Origin: Lophium mytilinum
Taxonomy: Eukaryota; Ascomycota; Dothideomycetes; Mytilinidiales; Mytilinidiaceae
NCBI GenBank assembly: GCA_010093605.1
Contig: MU004187.1
Location: 377,383-441,382, forward strand
Reading direction: 5' to 3'
DNA: 64,000 nt
The stretch's first letter is position 1, and every line of letters begins with the position of its first letter. Shown piece after piece: positions 11,368 through 22,184 of the stretch. A model generated the notes under the pieces. The model was not told where the DNA came from. It saw only the letters and a list, made by a program, of their open reading frames with translations, and did not search any database. A program made the translations under genes and the position numbers.

Positions 11368-12281
11368 TTTGGAAGGTACGATATTGATTGTAAGTGTGAT
11401 GAGCGGTGCAATCGGGGATAGGTGTCCTCGAAGCTGTTGGTCGTAGATATACGGTCGCAACTGGGAATGGTTGTGTCCAAGTGGAAGGCCTACTGTGAGG
11501 CCTCTAATCGTTGAAAGGGTCACTGTGACCTTTTCACGTGTGTAAATGTAACGAGTGACTTGTTTTGGGGCGTAGGGTTGATGGGTGTGTTTTTGAGGTC
11601 GACAGAAGTGAAAGATGTTGGTAGCGGGAGATCCACTCCCGAGCACTAAGAAAACGTGCACGTGACGTGCATGCTGAGCTATATTGTCACTTGCATTTTT
11701 GGGAGTAATTATGTTTTCAAGGCTCTATATTTAGTCTAGCTAGGCTGGATGATGGAATCAGTCCATGGCGAAGTTTGCAATATTTGATTTGCTCAGTCTA
11801 ATTTGTGGTCGTGCATGGGGGCCTATCGAATCATAAATTCTATAGCTTATGGTAGCGAAGTGTACTGTTCCTCGGCTCAAATGGTTATGCCCATGCCAAA
11901 ATCGAGGCACTCCCCTTCGAGAGGTTTCTTAAATTGTTCAATCACTAGGAATGTTTCTCTGGGATCGAGGGGATAGAATACAGAATAAAGGCTGTGTCAA
12001 AGGTCCTCCAATCCTTGCGAACAACTTATTGAACTCGAAGCACGGCATGTTGCTTGCCTGAGCATGTCTTCCATGGTACAGGCCTCAATGAACCATATGA
12101 TCAGGCAGCTCCGCTGGCACTCTGATTCGGACACGTGTCTAAAGTGTTTGCAAATTCTCGACACTGCGCTTCTCTTACACCCGAACCACTACATGTAAGA
12201 GCTCTTCCATACTGTCCCGAACTAGAACAAACACCAGAACAAAACACAGAACACCTGAAACAGCACACCCAAAACTTGAAG
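11368..12281. other. Divergent intergenic region, PGA2 / F-box gene
   Basis: 914 bp holding the promoters of PGA2 and the F-box gene. An in-frame ATG at 12135 could extend the F-box protein by 49 residues. No repeats or RNA genes were recognised. Confidence 0.45.
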
Positions 12282-13592
12282 ATGGTTACGTTCAAAACCC
12301 TTCCCCAGGAGATGCAAGATAGCGTCGCCCGCCACTTATCTGAACTCGAGGACGTAAAGAACTTCCGCCTGGTAGAAAAGGCCTGTGCCTACACTGGAGG
12401 CCGATTCCTACCCATGAAACGTATCTATCTTTCGCCCCATTCCCGAGATATTGCAGCTTTCCAGGAGCTCATCCTACACCAACTGTACCGAGAAAAGATC
12501 ACCGAGCTTGTGTGGGATGACACGATATATCCCACAGTAGCAGCGAGAGAACGCTTGCAGAACAAAGGGGATCAAGCAGATGCAAGTGTCCTTAGGGATG
12601 CTCTGTGCCAGAACCTCTTACCAAACCTACGCCGGGTTACTTTTCCGCATATCAGCTTCCGGGAAAAGGAGTCTAATGTTCTCTACAAATCCCCAGAAAG
12701 GCGGCACTGGCTCAAGCAGTCAGTGGTGTATAACGGGGTTCCGCTCTCAAATCAGGCATGGTTGTACAACCAAATAGATTCTGAAGAGTGTGAAATGCAC
12801 CGCGGCCTTTACATTGTTCGTCGGTGTTTTGAGTGGACACGACAGATACCAGAACTCAACTTCCATCTCACCATCCTCTCAACACGAAAGCTCGAAGGCT
12901 GTTTTCCACGATCAGGTCTATTAGTACAAGCTAGGAATTTTCAAAACTTCGCTTACATAGCCAAAGGATTACGTGTGTTAAAGATAAAGCTCGGCAAGGA
13001 GGATGGGATTTGCGGCCGAGCGGGGGGAGCATTTCAGCTGCATTCTCTCGTGGACTATGCCAAAAGCGCACTAAGTGTCGAGGAGCTGGCCATTACTGAC
13101 CCAATTTGCCTTGCCAAATTGCCCCCGGAGCACCTGAAGAAAATGCACTTCGAGAACCTCCGCAAGCTGACCTTCATTGGTCTCTGCTTGCCATTGGATG
13201 CCACAGAACAATTCCTGGCCAAGCACAAACAGCCACTGCGCGAGGTGTACCTGGTGCAATGCACGACCCCTACTATGTCGACATCATGGCCAATTGCCAA
13301 AAAATTGTCGCTTTGGTATTGTTTCTTCCAGGATCTTGCAAAGCTGGGACTGATGTATGATGAGCTCCTTGTGTGCTATGTCAACAATAGTGCAGAAAAG
13401 CCTGATGAGACGGATGTTCGAATGCTGAATACTCAGCTGGTGACCAAGACCAAGACAACAACGGATCCGGACACCGGACTAACTGTTTCTCTACGGAAAG
13501 TGGCCAGGGAAGTTCCTCCGCTCTGGGACCCGATGGCCGCGCTGCTTCTTCAAGCGAATATGCGCAGCTCTGAATTTTGGGGCAAACTTTAG
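12282..13592 (+). CDS. F-box domain protein, 436 residues
   Basis: Probable substrate receptor of an SCF ubiquitin ligase. The N-terminus carries a fungal-type F-box: FKTLPQEMQDSVARHLSELE then VKNFRLVEKACAYTGGRFLP, with the Leu-Pro, hydrophobic spacing and KNFRLV segment seen in ascomycete F-box proteins. The rest is a long, weakly repetitive region of hydrophobic segments (LRVLKIKLGKEDG, LRKLTFIGLCLPLDA, LREVYLVQC) reminiscent of degenerate leucine-rich repeats. The gene is intronless. I start at 12282 because the F-box follows directly; starting at 12135 would add a Pro/Thr/Gln-rich leader. The substrate cannot be inferred. Confidence 0.75.
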   Translation: MVTFKTLPQEMQDSVARHLSELEDVKNFRLVEKACAYTGGRFLPMKRIYLSPHSRDIAAFQELILHQLYREKITELVWDDTIYPTVAARERLQNKGDQADASVLRDALCQNLLPNLRRVTFPHISFREKESNVLYKSPERRHWLKQSVVYNGVPLSNQAWLYNQIDSEECEMHRGLYIVRRCFEWTRQIPELNFHLTILSTRKLEGCFPRSGLLVQARNFQNFAYIAKGLRVLKIKLGKEDGICGRAGGAFQLHSLVDYAKSALSVEELAITDPICLAKLPPEHLKKMHFENLRKLTFIGLCLPLDATEQFLAKHKQPLREVYLVQCTTPTMSTSWPIAKKLSLWYCFFQDLAKLGLMYDELLVCYVNNSAEKPDETDVRMLNTQLVTKTKTTTDPDTGLTVSLRKVAREVPPLWDPMAALLLQANMRSSEFWGKL

Positions 13593-14410
13593 ACTTGATG
13601 AGCACGTCGGTATGGAGGCTTCAGAAGCACATGGGTAGGGAGTACATTGAGCTCCGAAGCTATTCAGAGCTTCATCCAATCTGGCCGACGATTCTGTTGT
13701 CTTTAATTAGGAATAGAGCAGTCGGAGTTTGCTGTAATCTTCTCGGTTCTTTTTTTCTATATAGTAGGAGGGTGTAGCATGAAATAATGCAATAATCCTA
13801 ATCTTGCACATATCCATCAGAGCGGATACGAAGGAATGCGATAGAGGACTCTTGGGGGTGAGATGTGAGTGACAAAAGGATGAAATCACGTGCTTAGAAC
13901 GTAGGATGCCATGCTCGCAGTCTTTCTAACAGACGCGTATCCCTTTCGTAGCTTTCTGAAAAGTACGGGAAGAGAAACTTTAGTACAAGAACTGCCCGGA
14001 GTTCAGCTATGAAGCTTTCCCATTGCCATTATGTTGATCAAGATGCAGGAGGAAAGACCTCCTAACCTCGTACTGTGTCCTTTTGCGAATGCATTAATAG
14101 ATTGAAGTCCTTCGAGATAGTACACAGGTCTAAGGGCTACGCAGTAATTGCAATGGTTCTGCACGCGTTGAAGGCATTGGACTTGTTGCTACGTGGTGTT
14201 AAGGCAATGGATGGGACTGAGGGGTGGTCCGAAAGAAATTACCCCGGATTCTCTCTGCCTAGCGCACTTCTACCACTTTCCACATCCCACTTCGTTCACC
14301 TATTTCTCCTCTCCCTCCCAGCCCGCTTCTTGTACGGCAAAGCGCTGTATTTTGGAAGCTGAAAAACTCACCTCACCACCACACCGACTGCCTACCCTCC
14401 CACCAATACC
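13593..14410. other. Intergenic, upstream of SGT1
   Basis: 818 bp between two rightward genes. It must contain the F-box gene's 3' end and the SGT1 promoter; pyrimidine-rich stretches lie just before the SGT1 start. Nothing else was recognised. Confidence 0.5.
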
Positions 14411-15647
14411 ATGGATCTCGCTGCACGAGGAAAAGCTGCTTTGGCAGACGGGAAATTCGAGGAAGCAATCAAGCTCTACACGTCCGCACTCGCCGTGAAC
14501 TCAAACGCCGTCGACTACTACATCCAGCGATCGACTGCCCAGCAGCGAACCAAACCGCCAAACTATGAAGCTGCACTCGCCGACGCTGAAGTTGCTGTGG
14601 TCCTCGCCCACAAGCGCGCCAAACGCGAGCTCATAAAGGACTCACAACTACGACGAGCTATAGCTCTGTTCTTCCTCGAGAGGTACGCCGACGCGGAATA
14701 CGTCTTCGCTATTGTGAAGAAACTCGACGAGAAGGAGAAGACGCTGGCGATCTGGGAATCCAAGGTTAAAACCAAGATGGCAGCGCTTCCCGAAGACGAC
14801 GAGCGTCGAACGGCTACTGTGAAGGATATCCCTTCTGCAGAGGTCCCGAAAGCTGTCGCTCAGAGCTCTACTGCTAGCAAAGTCGCAGAGACTCCTGCAG
14901 CTGCCCCGAAGCCTATCCAGCCAACGCCTGCAGACAAGATCAAGCATGACTGGTACCAGAACACGGAGAATGTCTACTTCACTTTGCTAGCCAAGGGCGT
15001 GCCCAAGGACAAAGCGAATATCGAGATTGAGAGAGACTCTGTGAGTTGACATTGTTGCGTCAGCTTGACTCTAAGCTAATCCACTACAGCTTTCCATCTC
15101 GTTCCCTATCCAAGACTCGTCCTCCTTCGACTATACCCTTGACCCATTCTTCGGTCCCGTCGACCCAAAAGAGTCTACATTCAACATCACAGCCCACAAA
15201 ATCGAGATCACCTTGAAAAAAGACACACCCGGGAAGTGGTCGTCTCTGGAGGGTAGCTACGCGCCTCCTGCTACGTCAGATGGGGAGAAGTCGGAGATCC
15301 CCACGCATATCTTGAGGCAGGAGAATGTGCCGTCGTACCCAACATCCTCGAAGTCAGGCCCCAAGGACTGGGACAAGGTAGCCAAAGAGCTCACTACCAA
15401 AAAGATGAAGAAAGAAGGCGAAGAGGATGCTGACGTTCCAGACGATGATCTGGATGCCGATGAAGGCGATGAAACGACTCGCTTCTTCCGCACGCTCTTC
15501 AAGGGCGCGGATCCAGATGCTCAGCGTGCCATGATGAAGAGCTACTCCGAGAGCGGTGGTACCGTTCTGAGCACCGACTGGTCTGACGTCGGCAAGAAAA
15601 CTATAGTGCCACAACCTCCAGATGGAATGGAAGCAAAGAAGATGTAG
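14411..15647 (+). CDS. SGT1: SGT1, HSP90 co-chaperone (TPR-CS-SGS)
   Basis: Bridges HSP90 and SKP1, supporting SCF ligase and kinetochore assembly and, in many eukaryotes, NLR stability. Exons 14411..15040 and 15090..15647 (49-nt intron) give 395 residues. Domains in order: TPR (1-~120, starting LAARGKAALADGKFEEAIKL); a Pro/Ala/Thr linker; CS domain from ~177 (HDWYQNTENVYFTLLAKGVP; FNITAHKIEITLKK); and the SGS domain (PSYPTSSKSGPKDWDKVAKE ... DDLDADEGDETTRFFRTLF), closing with an MMKSYSESGGTVLSTDW motif. The SGS tail is the strongest identifier. It is notable that the same window carries two F-box proteins and an NLR, both client classes of SGT1 in other species. Confidence 0.95.
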
Positions 15648-16299
15648 ATCTTCATCAGCTATACAGCTCGATCTACGGGTGGCATTTTAGCGTGGCGTTA
15701 AGGGCGGTAAGTCCCGGTCTGGATCTGATGCATTTCGGTGGTGTCTAGGAAAGTTTGCTATCCTTGTTCTCCTACTTCCAGGGGATGAGATGGGTTAGGT
15801 GGTCTTCTTACTTGGTAGGGCTCTAGACTTGATGGAACACATCAGCTAGAGTGTTAAGTAGCGGACTATGCTAATCAAATGCCTGCATTCACGTGGACAT
15901 GTTTATAGTACCGGTAAACGACAACTATCCATGAAGAAGAGCGTGATAGGAGCGTTAATCTGCAGCATTACTAACATTTCGTGGATTATGCATCAAAGGC
16001 GTCTTCATTTTGCCGAAGGCCGAAGCATGTCAAACTCGTTGCCACCTAGACCAACTAACCCAACGTCATCCGCCATTTTCACCTAAATAACCCCATATCC
16101 CTCATCTGCACCCCGCGTTTATAAGTACGTCAGGAACTTATATATATTAGCTTCAAGTTCCTCCAATAACCATTTCCTCTCCCTAGATTCCCACGAAGGG
16201 TAAATGCTCTTAGGGCTGCCGCATCTACGGGGCGCCTTATACACACTAGCAACTTTTCCAACAACCCACTTCTCAACTTCACCATCTCAAATACGCATC
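15648..16299. promoter_or_regulatory. Intergenic/promoter of the questin-oxidase-like gene
   Basis: 652 bp. A TATA-like run, TTATATATATTAG, at 16137-16149 lies ~150 bp before the chosen start (16300) and ~55 bp before an earlier in-frame ATG (16204). The first part is SGT1 3' sequence. Confidence 0.5.
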
Positions 16300-17813
16300 A
16301 TGGCAACTTCGTCCGTTGTTAAGCTCTCTGCCTCCCAGCATCCCGAGTTCTCTGTATCTGGGATTACTGCAGAGTCGGCGGAAGCGACATCGAAGCTGTT
16401 GCAAGAAAACCATGACCACCATCATATCTTGTCTAGTCAATCCGGATTCCACGTACGTTATTTGCAAGCTCTTTGATGCTTTTAGCGTCATGTAGATTAG
16501 AGGACAGGCTCTAATCTGTACTCATCAGAACCACATCGCACATCACCTGCTCACACTGTTCGCTCTTGGCGCTTCACCATCAATCATCAAAAAGCAATAT
16601 GATCGCAACAAGATTTACCAGCGACCTCCAGGGGCGCTTGAAGACTCCGTAGTCGACGATATGCATGGTCCAGAACGCTTCAAGTCCTACTTGGGAGATG
16701 AGAAGTATTACCGTGACTTCCTAGTATATTTCGAGAAAGAGATTGAGCAGAAAGGCTGGGAGAACGTCCTCAACGAGTACGTGTTCGCAGGCGACGAACG
16801 TGCAGAAGACTTGCTCGTCCGGATGCACGGAGGTGTGTTCGATTTGAAAATCTCACTACGGTCTTCCGCTGAATATCTCTAGGCTTTCTCCATCCTATGA
16901 TCCATCTCGGCTTCGGAGTGGAATTCCAACAACCAGCAATAATCGCGGAGGCACTCGCACAAGCAGCTGTTCACGATGATTGGATAGGCACGTTTCTCCT
17001 GCCCGCTGAACAGGCAGCGAAGAAAAATCATCAGTCGAAGTCGAAGTCTCTCGTTGAACTACTTGAGGAAATTCGCGCCGACAAGAAACTGAGCACCGCC
17101 GCAGACTGGGACGACGGGAATAAGATCCGAGACGGGCTGCTAAAGCGTGCACCAGAAGAGACGATCAAGTATGCCAGCCAATATATCGTACAAGAATCCG
17201 AGTTGAACGAGAAGGTTGCGGAGATGACAAATGCTGCCAGTGAGTGGCATCTCACTAACCTCCACACGTGCACCAGACTGACTGCGCCCTAGTCTACTAC
17301 ACCAGCAGCGCCCAGAATCCGAAAAAGCTGATTAAGCTTGATTTTTACTATATGCACTGCGTCAACTCCTCTATCTTTTACTCGGTCTTCCTGAAGCAAG
17401 CCTGGCTTAGCAATGCAAATAAGGTCCGAATTCTGGAATGGAAAGGTCGAATGGACTTGGCCATGTACGCATCGCGGCGGTCTCCGGATCTGCTCATCGA
17501 TGAAGTCACCAGCTACAAGCCGAAAATTGCGATCAAAAACGCGTCTGATTCATGGGCTAACGTTTTTGAAAGAGTTAGAAATTATAGCGATGACGGACAT
17601 TCGGCAAAGCTTGTGCGTGCGGTGGCTCACGGGCAAACGATCTCTGAGCCGTATGAGGCAACAGACAGTTTCAGAGTCAAACAGGATATGTGGTTGAATT
17701 TGGGCAATATGGTAATAGATTCAGTGGAAGCGGGCGAGCCGCGTTGGGTGAGGTCGGCTGGATTTCCCCAAGCGTGGGATAATGTTCCTGACCGTCTTGG
17801 GGCACATTTGTAA
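16300..17813 (+). CDS. Questin oxidase-like protein (AflY/DUF4243 family)
   Basis: This family includes questin oxidase and AflY, Baeyer-Villiger-type enzymes that open polyketide rings, although many members are not in clusters. Four exons, 16300..16452, 16529..16832, 16883..17239 and 17293..17813, give 444 residues with clean phases. The family pattern is visible. An N-terminal HDHHHILSSQSGFHNH-like block, created by splicing, leads to AHHLLTLFALGASPSIIKKQ. The core is MHGGFLHPMIHLGFGVEF. Near the C-terminus are DFYYMHCVNSSIFY and the region around SAGFPQAWDNVPDRLGAHL. An upstream in-frame ATG (16204) would add 32 residues that look like a presequence. No polyketide synthase lies in the window, so a secondary-metabolite role is only possible. 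Confidence 0.85.
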
Positions 17814-17937
17814 TTGAACCTGTAAGTCTTTGCAGGTCTGTGTAAATGTATTTCTCTTATCAATGCAGAAATTTTATTACATGCATCTCCAACGTAGGAT
17901 TTTTGTTGTGCATCGGATTACTTCCCGCAGTCAAAAA

Positions 17938-19162
17938 CTACCCAATATATTCAGGGTCCTGGTCCCATCCTTCTTGATATAGCGGATGCGAAGCTGTTGG
18001 CTTATCTATGATCGCATTCGGACGTTTATACGAACAGGTCTTCAGATGTCGACGACAACCTTCATGCAAGGAATGCATTCCGCACGCGCAAGGCGTATTT
18101 CCTCTCCCGTATATGATCTTACACTCCCAGCAAAAGTTGATACCACAGGGGCCTGTTGAGTCGTGCACGTTAGCACTATCCGGGTAGCCATGTCGGTCTG
18201 TTACAGTTCAGTCACTTACATTTCATATTAATGCAGCCTCCATTCTTCTCAATCTGGTTGCTACACCCCTTCTTCGGGCATTTCTTCGTAATCTGCAAAA
18301 TCCGTCGCTCGTTTGCCTCACTGTCGCCCTGTCGGGCTTTGTAGGCATCGCACGTCTCATCTGGATGCCCGGGGCCTTTACAAGCGAAGCAATTTAGCTG
18401 ATTGCACTTTATACAACGCCATCCCGCTGCGGTTGGACCCGAGCACAGCTGGCCCCAAGTGCAGGACTCCTGGCCATCGTTGATCCGCCCACAACACCAG
18501 CGAAAATTAGGATCTTGTGAAAGAGCTCGATTCGTTACGAACTCGTTGTACTCGCGGAATGTGTCTGCCGGCGTGCTGGCTTGGATGTCTTTCCCGTCGA
18601 GCTCCTCTTCGCAATCGTTAGAGGGGCATTTGATGTACTCCCATCGCCCGCCGGAGATCTGGGCAACCAGCATTGCGGTTACGCAGTCTGAGCATACGTT
18701 TGGGTCGTGCGTGCATTTGGTACTAGGTGGTCTCGACGGTGCTTCGGAGAGAGGGTAGTCGACCATGCAGACCGGGCACTCAAACGTCCTGTATTCTTCA
18801 AGAAGCCCGAGATATTTCTCGTACACCGACGCTACGACTCGAGGTTTGACTACTTCTTCTTTCACAACTAAGAGTCTCCGGCAGCCTTCCTGAAAGCATG
18901 CCTGCTTCCGTGTTGAGATATTCAGGACGAGGTCCTGGTCACATGATGGACAAGCACCGACGGCTTCGATGTTTAGTTGGTTGTTGTGTCCTGCTGGACA
19001 TTCTGCGGCAATGATGGGGAAGTTTGAGCGGTAGGATGGATTGGGTGATGTATGAGTGGTGTCGCAACCTAGACATTGCCACGTGCCGGCCTTGGTGAGG
19101 ACTTGGAAGGATAGATTGACGTTGAAGCAGAGTTTCCAGTTTTCGAAATCTTCGTCTGCCAT
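17938..19162 (-). CDS. RBR-type (RING-IBR-RING) E3 ubiquitin ligase
   Basis: RBR ligases accept ubiquitin from an E2 on a RING2 cysteine and pass it to the substrate. Exons 18220..19162 and 17938..18152 (67-nt intron) give 385 residues. A Cys/His-rich N-terminal region (C30, C33, C55, H59, C71, C74, C89, C94) may be an extra zinc ribbon. RING1 begins at ~129 (FECPVCMVDYP ... VCSDCV). The IBR spans ~205-271 (WCCGRINDG ... CIKCNQLNCFACKGPGHPDE). RING2 begins at ~295 (CPKKGCSNQIEKNGGCINMK), and the intron is removed to give CPCGINFCWECK. The likely catalytic Cys is C310. The usual GCNHM reads GCINM here, so the neighbouring His is Asn. The gene is divergent from a tandem ubiquitin-like gene 576 bp away. 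Confidence 0.88.
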
Positions 19163-19737
19163 CGTCTGTGGGTTAAGTTGAAGGATTCAGTGGAAGTCGG
19201 AGGAAGGAGAAGCGTTTGAAAAAAGTGATACAAGTTTGTGGAGCCGCGAGCAGACGAACTTCGAAATAGGATTGGCCGATCTGTAAGCTCTACTAATTTG
19301 CATAGGTAGTAAGGCTCTGAAACGACAGATATCCATTCTCCCAGACATCATTTATCGGCGCAGCACTCCAGCTGGAGGCGCCAGCTCAGCCTCGCGTCAA
19401 CACTTCAACCTTGCATGAAGACGAACGCCACAATGACCCCACCTGAGCAGCTCTGGCCCATCTATCCGCCCAGAATGAAATGGAACATGCCTCGCTTCTT
19501 GGTACTTCTCAGCCTTGGTCAATTTGCCCTGACGAGCACGATGCGTGATCTAATAGGGCGTTCAGGGCTACGCATGTCTCAGCCTTCCTTCACGCGTCAC
19601 TTCTCTCTTCTCTGAAAAAATGCTCGAGTTTTCTCTCGTCCCCCGATTTCTGCCTCGAAGCACACTATCAATTCAGTTTTCTACACATATACATTCGCTT
19701 CTAGTATCTCAAATTCACCCATATCTACATCTTTATT
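19163..19737. promoter_or_regulatory. Shared divergent promoter, RBR ligase / tandem Ubl
   Basis: 575 bp between two divergent start codons. A/T-rich pyrimidine stretches precede the Ubl start. The shared interval would allow joint expression of the ligase and the ubiquitin-like protein; this is inferred from position. Confidence 0.5.
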
Positions 19738-20473
19738 ATGTCCGAAATCAACGAGACCTACCACGCTCTCAAAGTGGAGGCCATCGATGGCTCCGAAGTC
19801 GTTAGCGTCACTGGAATGGCACGCTTTACCACTGTCAAGACCTTCAAGCGCATGCTCGCTACCAAGATCCGCTGTGACCCATCGGATCTTCGATTAATGG
19901 CTTTCGGAAGACCAATGGAAGACGGTAAGGCCGAGCTCAACCAACGCTTTCAGATACGTATCCTGTAATATTGATCCTTTGAAGCTTCCACCCTCGGCAA
20001 CTGCGGCATTGAAGAAGACACCATCATCACGCGCATCGTGACCGGCTCTGCGCCCTCGGACAACCCGTCCGCGTTCAAAGAACCCAAAGTCCGGCCCACT
20101 CCCACGACCCAAGCTACAGGCGCTCCATCAGATCACCCGTCCCAGCTTCGCGAGAAATACTCGGGCCCGCAGCTGAAAACCGTGTTCATCAAGAACCTCG
20201 ACGGGAAGAGCTTGACGGTGCATGATATCCCGCTGCAGATGCCTGTGCGGGAGTTTGTGGTCTATTTTGCGCATGAGAAGGGGCTCGACTCGGAGGGGAT
20301 ACGATTGTTGTTTGGTGGAAAAGAGTTGAATGAGAAGAGCGAGCATATGCTTATGGATTATGGGATCATGAATGTGAGTGTGCTATGCCTTTGCAGGGAA
20401 ATGGTAGTAAGAAGCTAACATATGGTAGGGATCTGAGCTGAGGCTTGTATACCGACTAAAGGGAGGGCTTTGA
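19738..20473 (+). CDS. Tandem ubiquitin-like protein ending in Gly-Gly-Leu
   Basis: Exons 19738..19924, 19985..20373 and 20429..20473 give 206 residues. The first Ubl fold covers ~residues 10-83 (LKVEAIDGSEVVSVTGMARF ... DPSDLRLMAFGRPMEDASTL ... EEDTIITRIVTG). A Pro/Thr-rich linker follows. The second Ubl covers ~118-205 (LKTVFIKNLDGKSLTVHDIP ... GIRLLFGGKELNEKSEHMLM ... LRLVYRLKGGL). Removing both introns restores the beta-grasp pattern at each junction. The chain ends LKGG plus a single Leu, as in unprocessed ubiquitin-family precursors, so it may be cleaved and conjugated. Two domains with a diglycine end recall ISG15 and FAT10 of vertebrates in layout; no common descent is implied. It may instead be a non-conjugated adaptor. 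Confidence 0.85.
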
Positions 20474-21269
20474 TTGCTTTTAGTGGGAGTGACATGGTGC
20501 AAAGGGCTGTCGCTCTGCATAATAGTATTTATGGAGGATTATATACGGCCGATCATCATATTTGATACTGTACACAATTTTGATATACGTAGCAATATCA
20601 ATGAGTACTAAGCAACTTATTCCTCATACCTTCGCTTCAACTGAGCTACGAACACATACAGCCTGCGCAAAGTGTTGATCACAATTCGAAACAGTAGTGT
20701 GGCACTGTGGCGCTCGCACCGCCACGCAGCTGAAAACGACGCCAGGTTTCTCCCCTCGAACCTAGGTATCGCCTCCCCCTCCTTCACCATCGCGGCGCAA
20801 CTCCTCGCTAACCCCATGACCGCCTCGTTTCATCCCAATACTGTGCCAGAAAGGCACCTGAAACGTCTCTGGGCGACGGCTGCGGCCTTGCAGCTGTTCT
20901 GCTGCCACGAATTGGATGGCCACGGCCGAGACAATCTACTCGCCTGCAGCTGGGCGAGAAGATTGTAACAGACCTGCCGGGCGTACTCCGATGTCGTCGG
21001 CGGCGGAAGTGGTTAGACTAGGCCGATGGGAGAGGGCGAGAAGGCAAGTACATTCTTTGCGGCGGCCTTGCATGAGCTGGCCTGAGGCGGGAGCCTCAGC
21101 CTTGCGAATGGGGGCTAGTAGGGTGGAGCTGTGAGTGATTTAGCGTTTCGGACTCTGAGTAATGTTGTTTGTCATGCTTCGCTTTTTCTTAGTACCATAT
21201 CCTAGTCTTTCATCTGTCCAATTCCTATGCTTGCTGGTATTGTGTTCTCTCGAGTAGATTGAAGCCATC
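20474..21269. other. Intergenic, no convincing gene
   Basis: 796 bp between the Ubl gene and the first coiled-coil gene. One plus-strand frame (20672..20968, no ATG) encodes a plausible-looking but unrecognised 98-residue sequence. I do not call it. Confidence 0.45.
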
Positions 21270-22184
21270 ATGCCTTTAATTTCTAGCAACCTTTTCCGCA
21301 GTTCCATCATATCTTCAAGGAATCAAAAGAACGACGCCAAAGGTTACGGGGAGACCAGCCAATCTCCCGATGAGACTATTCGAATTCTCCGGGCAGAAAA
21401 CGAGATGTTGAAAGCTGTGCTTGCAAACCCTACGGAACCCACAGACGTACCGGACGCTCTTTCCAACGAGACAAAGCTCCTCATTACTGGCATCAAGATC
21501 CGATATCAAGTCCTAGAAACCGAGATTGTGGAACTGAACCGGGAGTTGTTAGACGTCAAGGCCCAAAACGCAACACTACAACGAACGGTTGCCTCCGAAC
21601 GATTCTACATCGAAGATGTTTCACGACAGCGTCTCGAGGTCCAAAGATTACATGGCATCGCCGAAGCACAAGTCCACCGACTTCGATCTTTCGAAGCGGA
21701 AGCCCTCCGGCTTGCACCATACGAACAGGAAGCGGACCGGCTCCGGCCGCAAATTGGTCAGTTACGAGATACGATCCGGGAAACAGAGCGATCGAAACAA
21801 ACCGCCGAGGACAAAGCATCAAACCTCGAAGCCGAATCGAAGAAGCGAGCTCTTCGCTTTGCCCACGTCCAACAACTTCTCCTGGAAACGATGGCAATCG
21901 GCAAACATCACGCCTCTCCACAGCTACGGTCTCTCCAAGTACAACTGGCAGGGGCAAGGACCCAGTTAACTCGGCTAGCCACGTATAAGGCGAAGGCGGA
22001 CCGTACGGGGCAAGTCAATGTACAGCTTCGACAACGTCTGGAAAGTACGCAGCAAGAGCTGGACACAGCGAAGTCATTTGTGACTGCTTTACAGAAGCGG
22101 TTCCAGAATGATGCTTTCGATTCGGTTTTAAATGGAGCCAAACGATACAAAACAAATTTGTCCTCCCAGACTATCGATATCTGA
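21270..22184 (+). CDS. Coiled-coil protein, shared-module family member A
   Basis: Intronless gene for 304 residues of unknown function. After a short Ser-rich leader it is almost entirely predicted coiled coil rich in Glu, Gln, Arg and Leu. Residues 158-204 form a module also present, without gaps, in the genes at 22706 and 34013: LRPQIGQLRD, 29 variable positions, then RFAHVQQLL. The preceding ~12 residues also align (RLAPYEQEADRL). After the module comes LRSLQVQLAGARTQLTRLAT, again similar to the 22706 gene. There is no signal peptide or membrane span. Its nearest neighbour in the window is the tandem paralogue 521 bp downstream on the same strand. Confidence 0.75.
   Translation: MPLISSNLFRSSIISSRNQKNDAKGYGETSQSPDETIRILRAENEMLKAVLANPTEPTDVPDALSNETKLLITGIKIRYQVLETEIVELNRELLDVKAQNATLQRTVASERFYIEDVSRQRLEVQRLHGIAEAQVHRLRSFEAEALRLAPYEQEADRLRPQIGQLRDTIRETERSKQTAEDKASNLEAESKKRALRFAHVQQLLLETMAIGKHHASPQLRSLQVQLAGARTQLTRLATYKAKADRTGQVNVQLRQRLESTQQELDTAKSFVTALQKRFQNDAFDSVLNGAKRYKTNLSSQTIDI

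Noticed and set aside
16300-17813. Secondary-metabolite gene cluster around the questin-oxidase-like gene
   Set aside because: No polyketide synthase, NRPS, P450 or cluster regulator is nearby; the neighbours are SGT1 and an RBR ligase.
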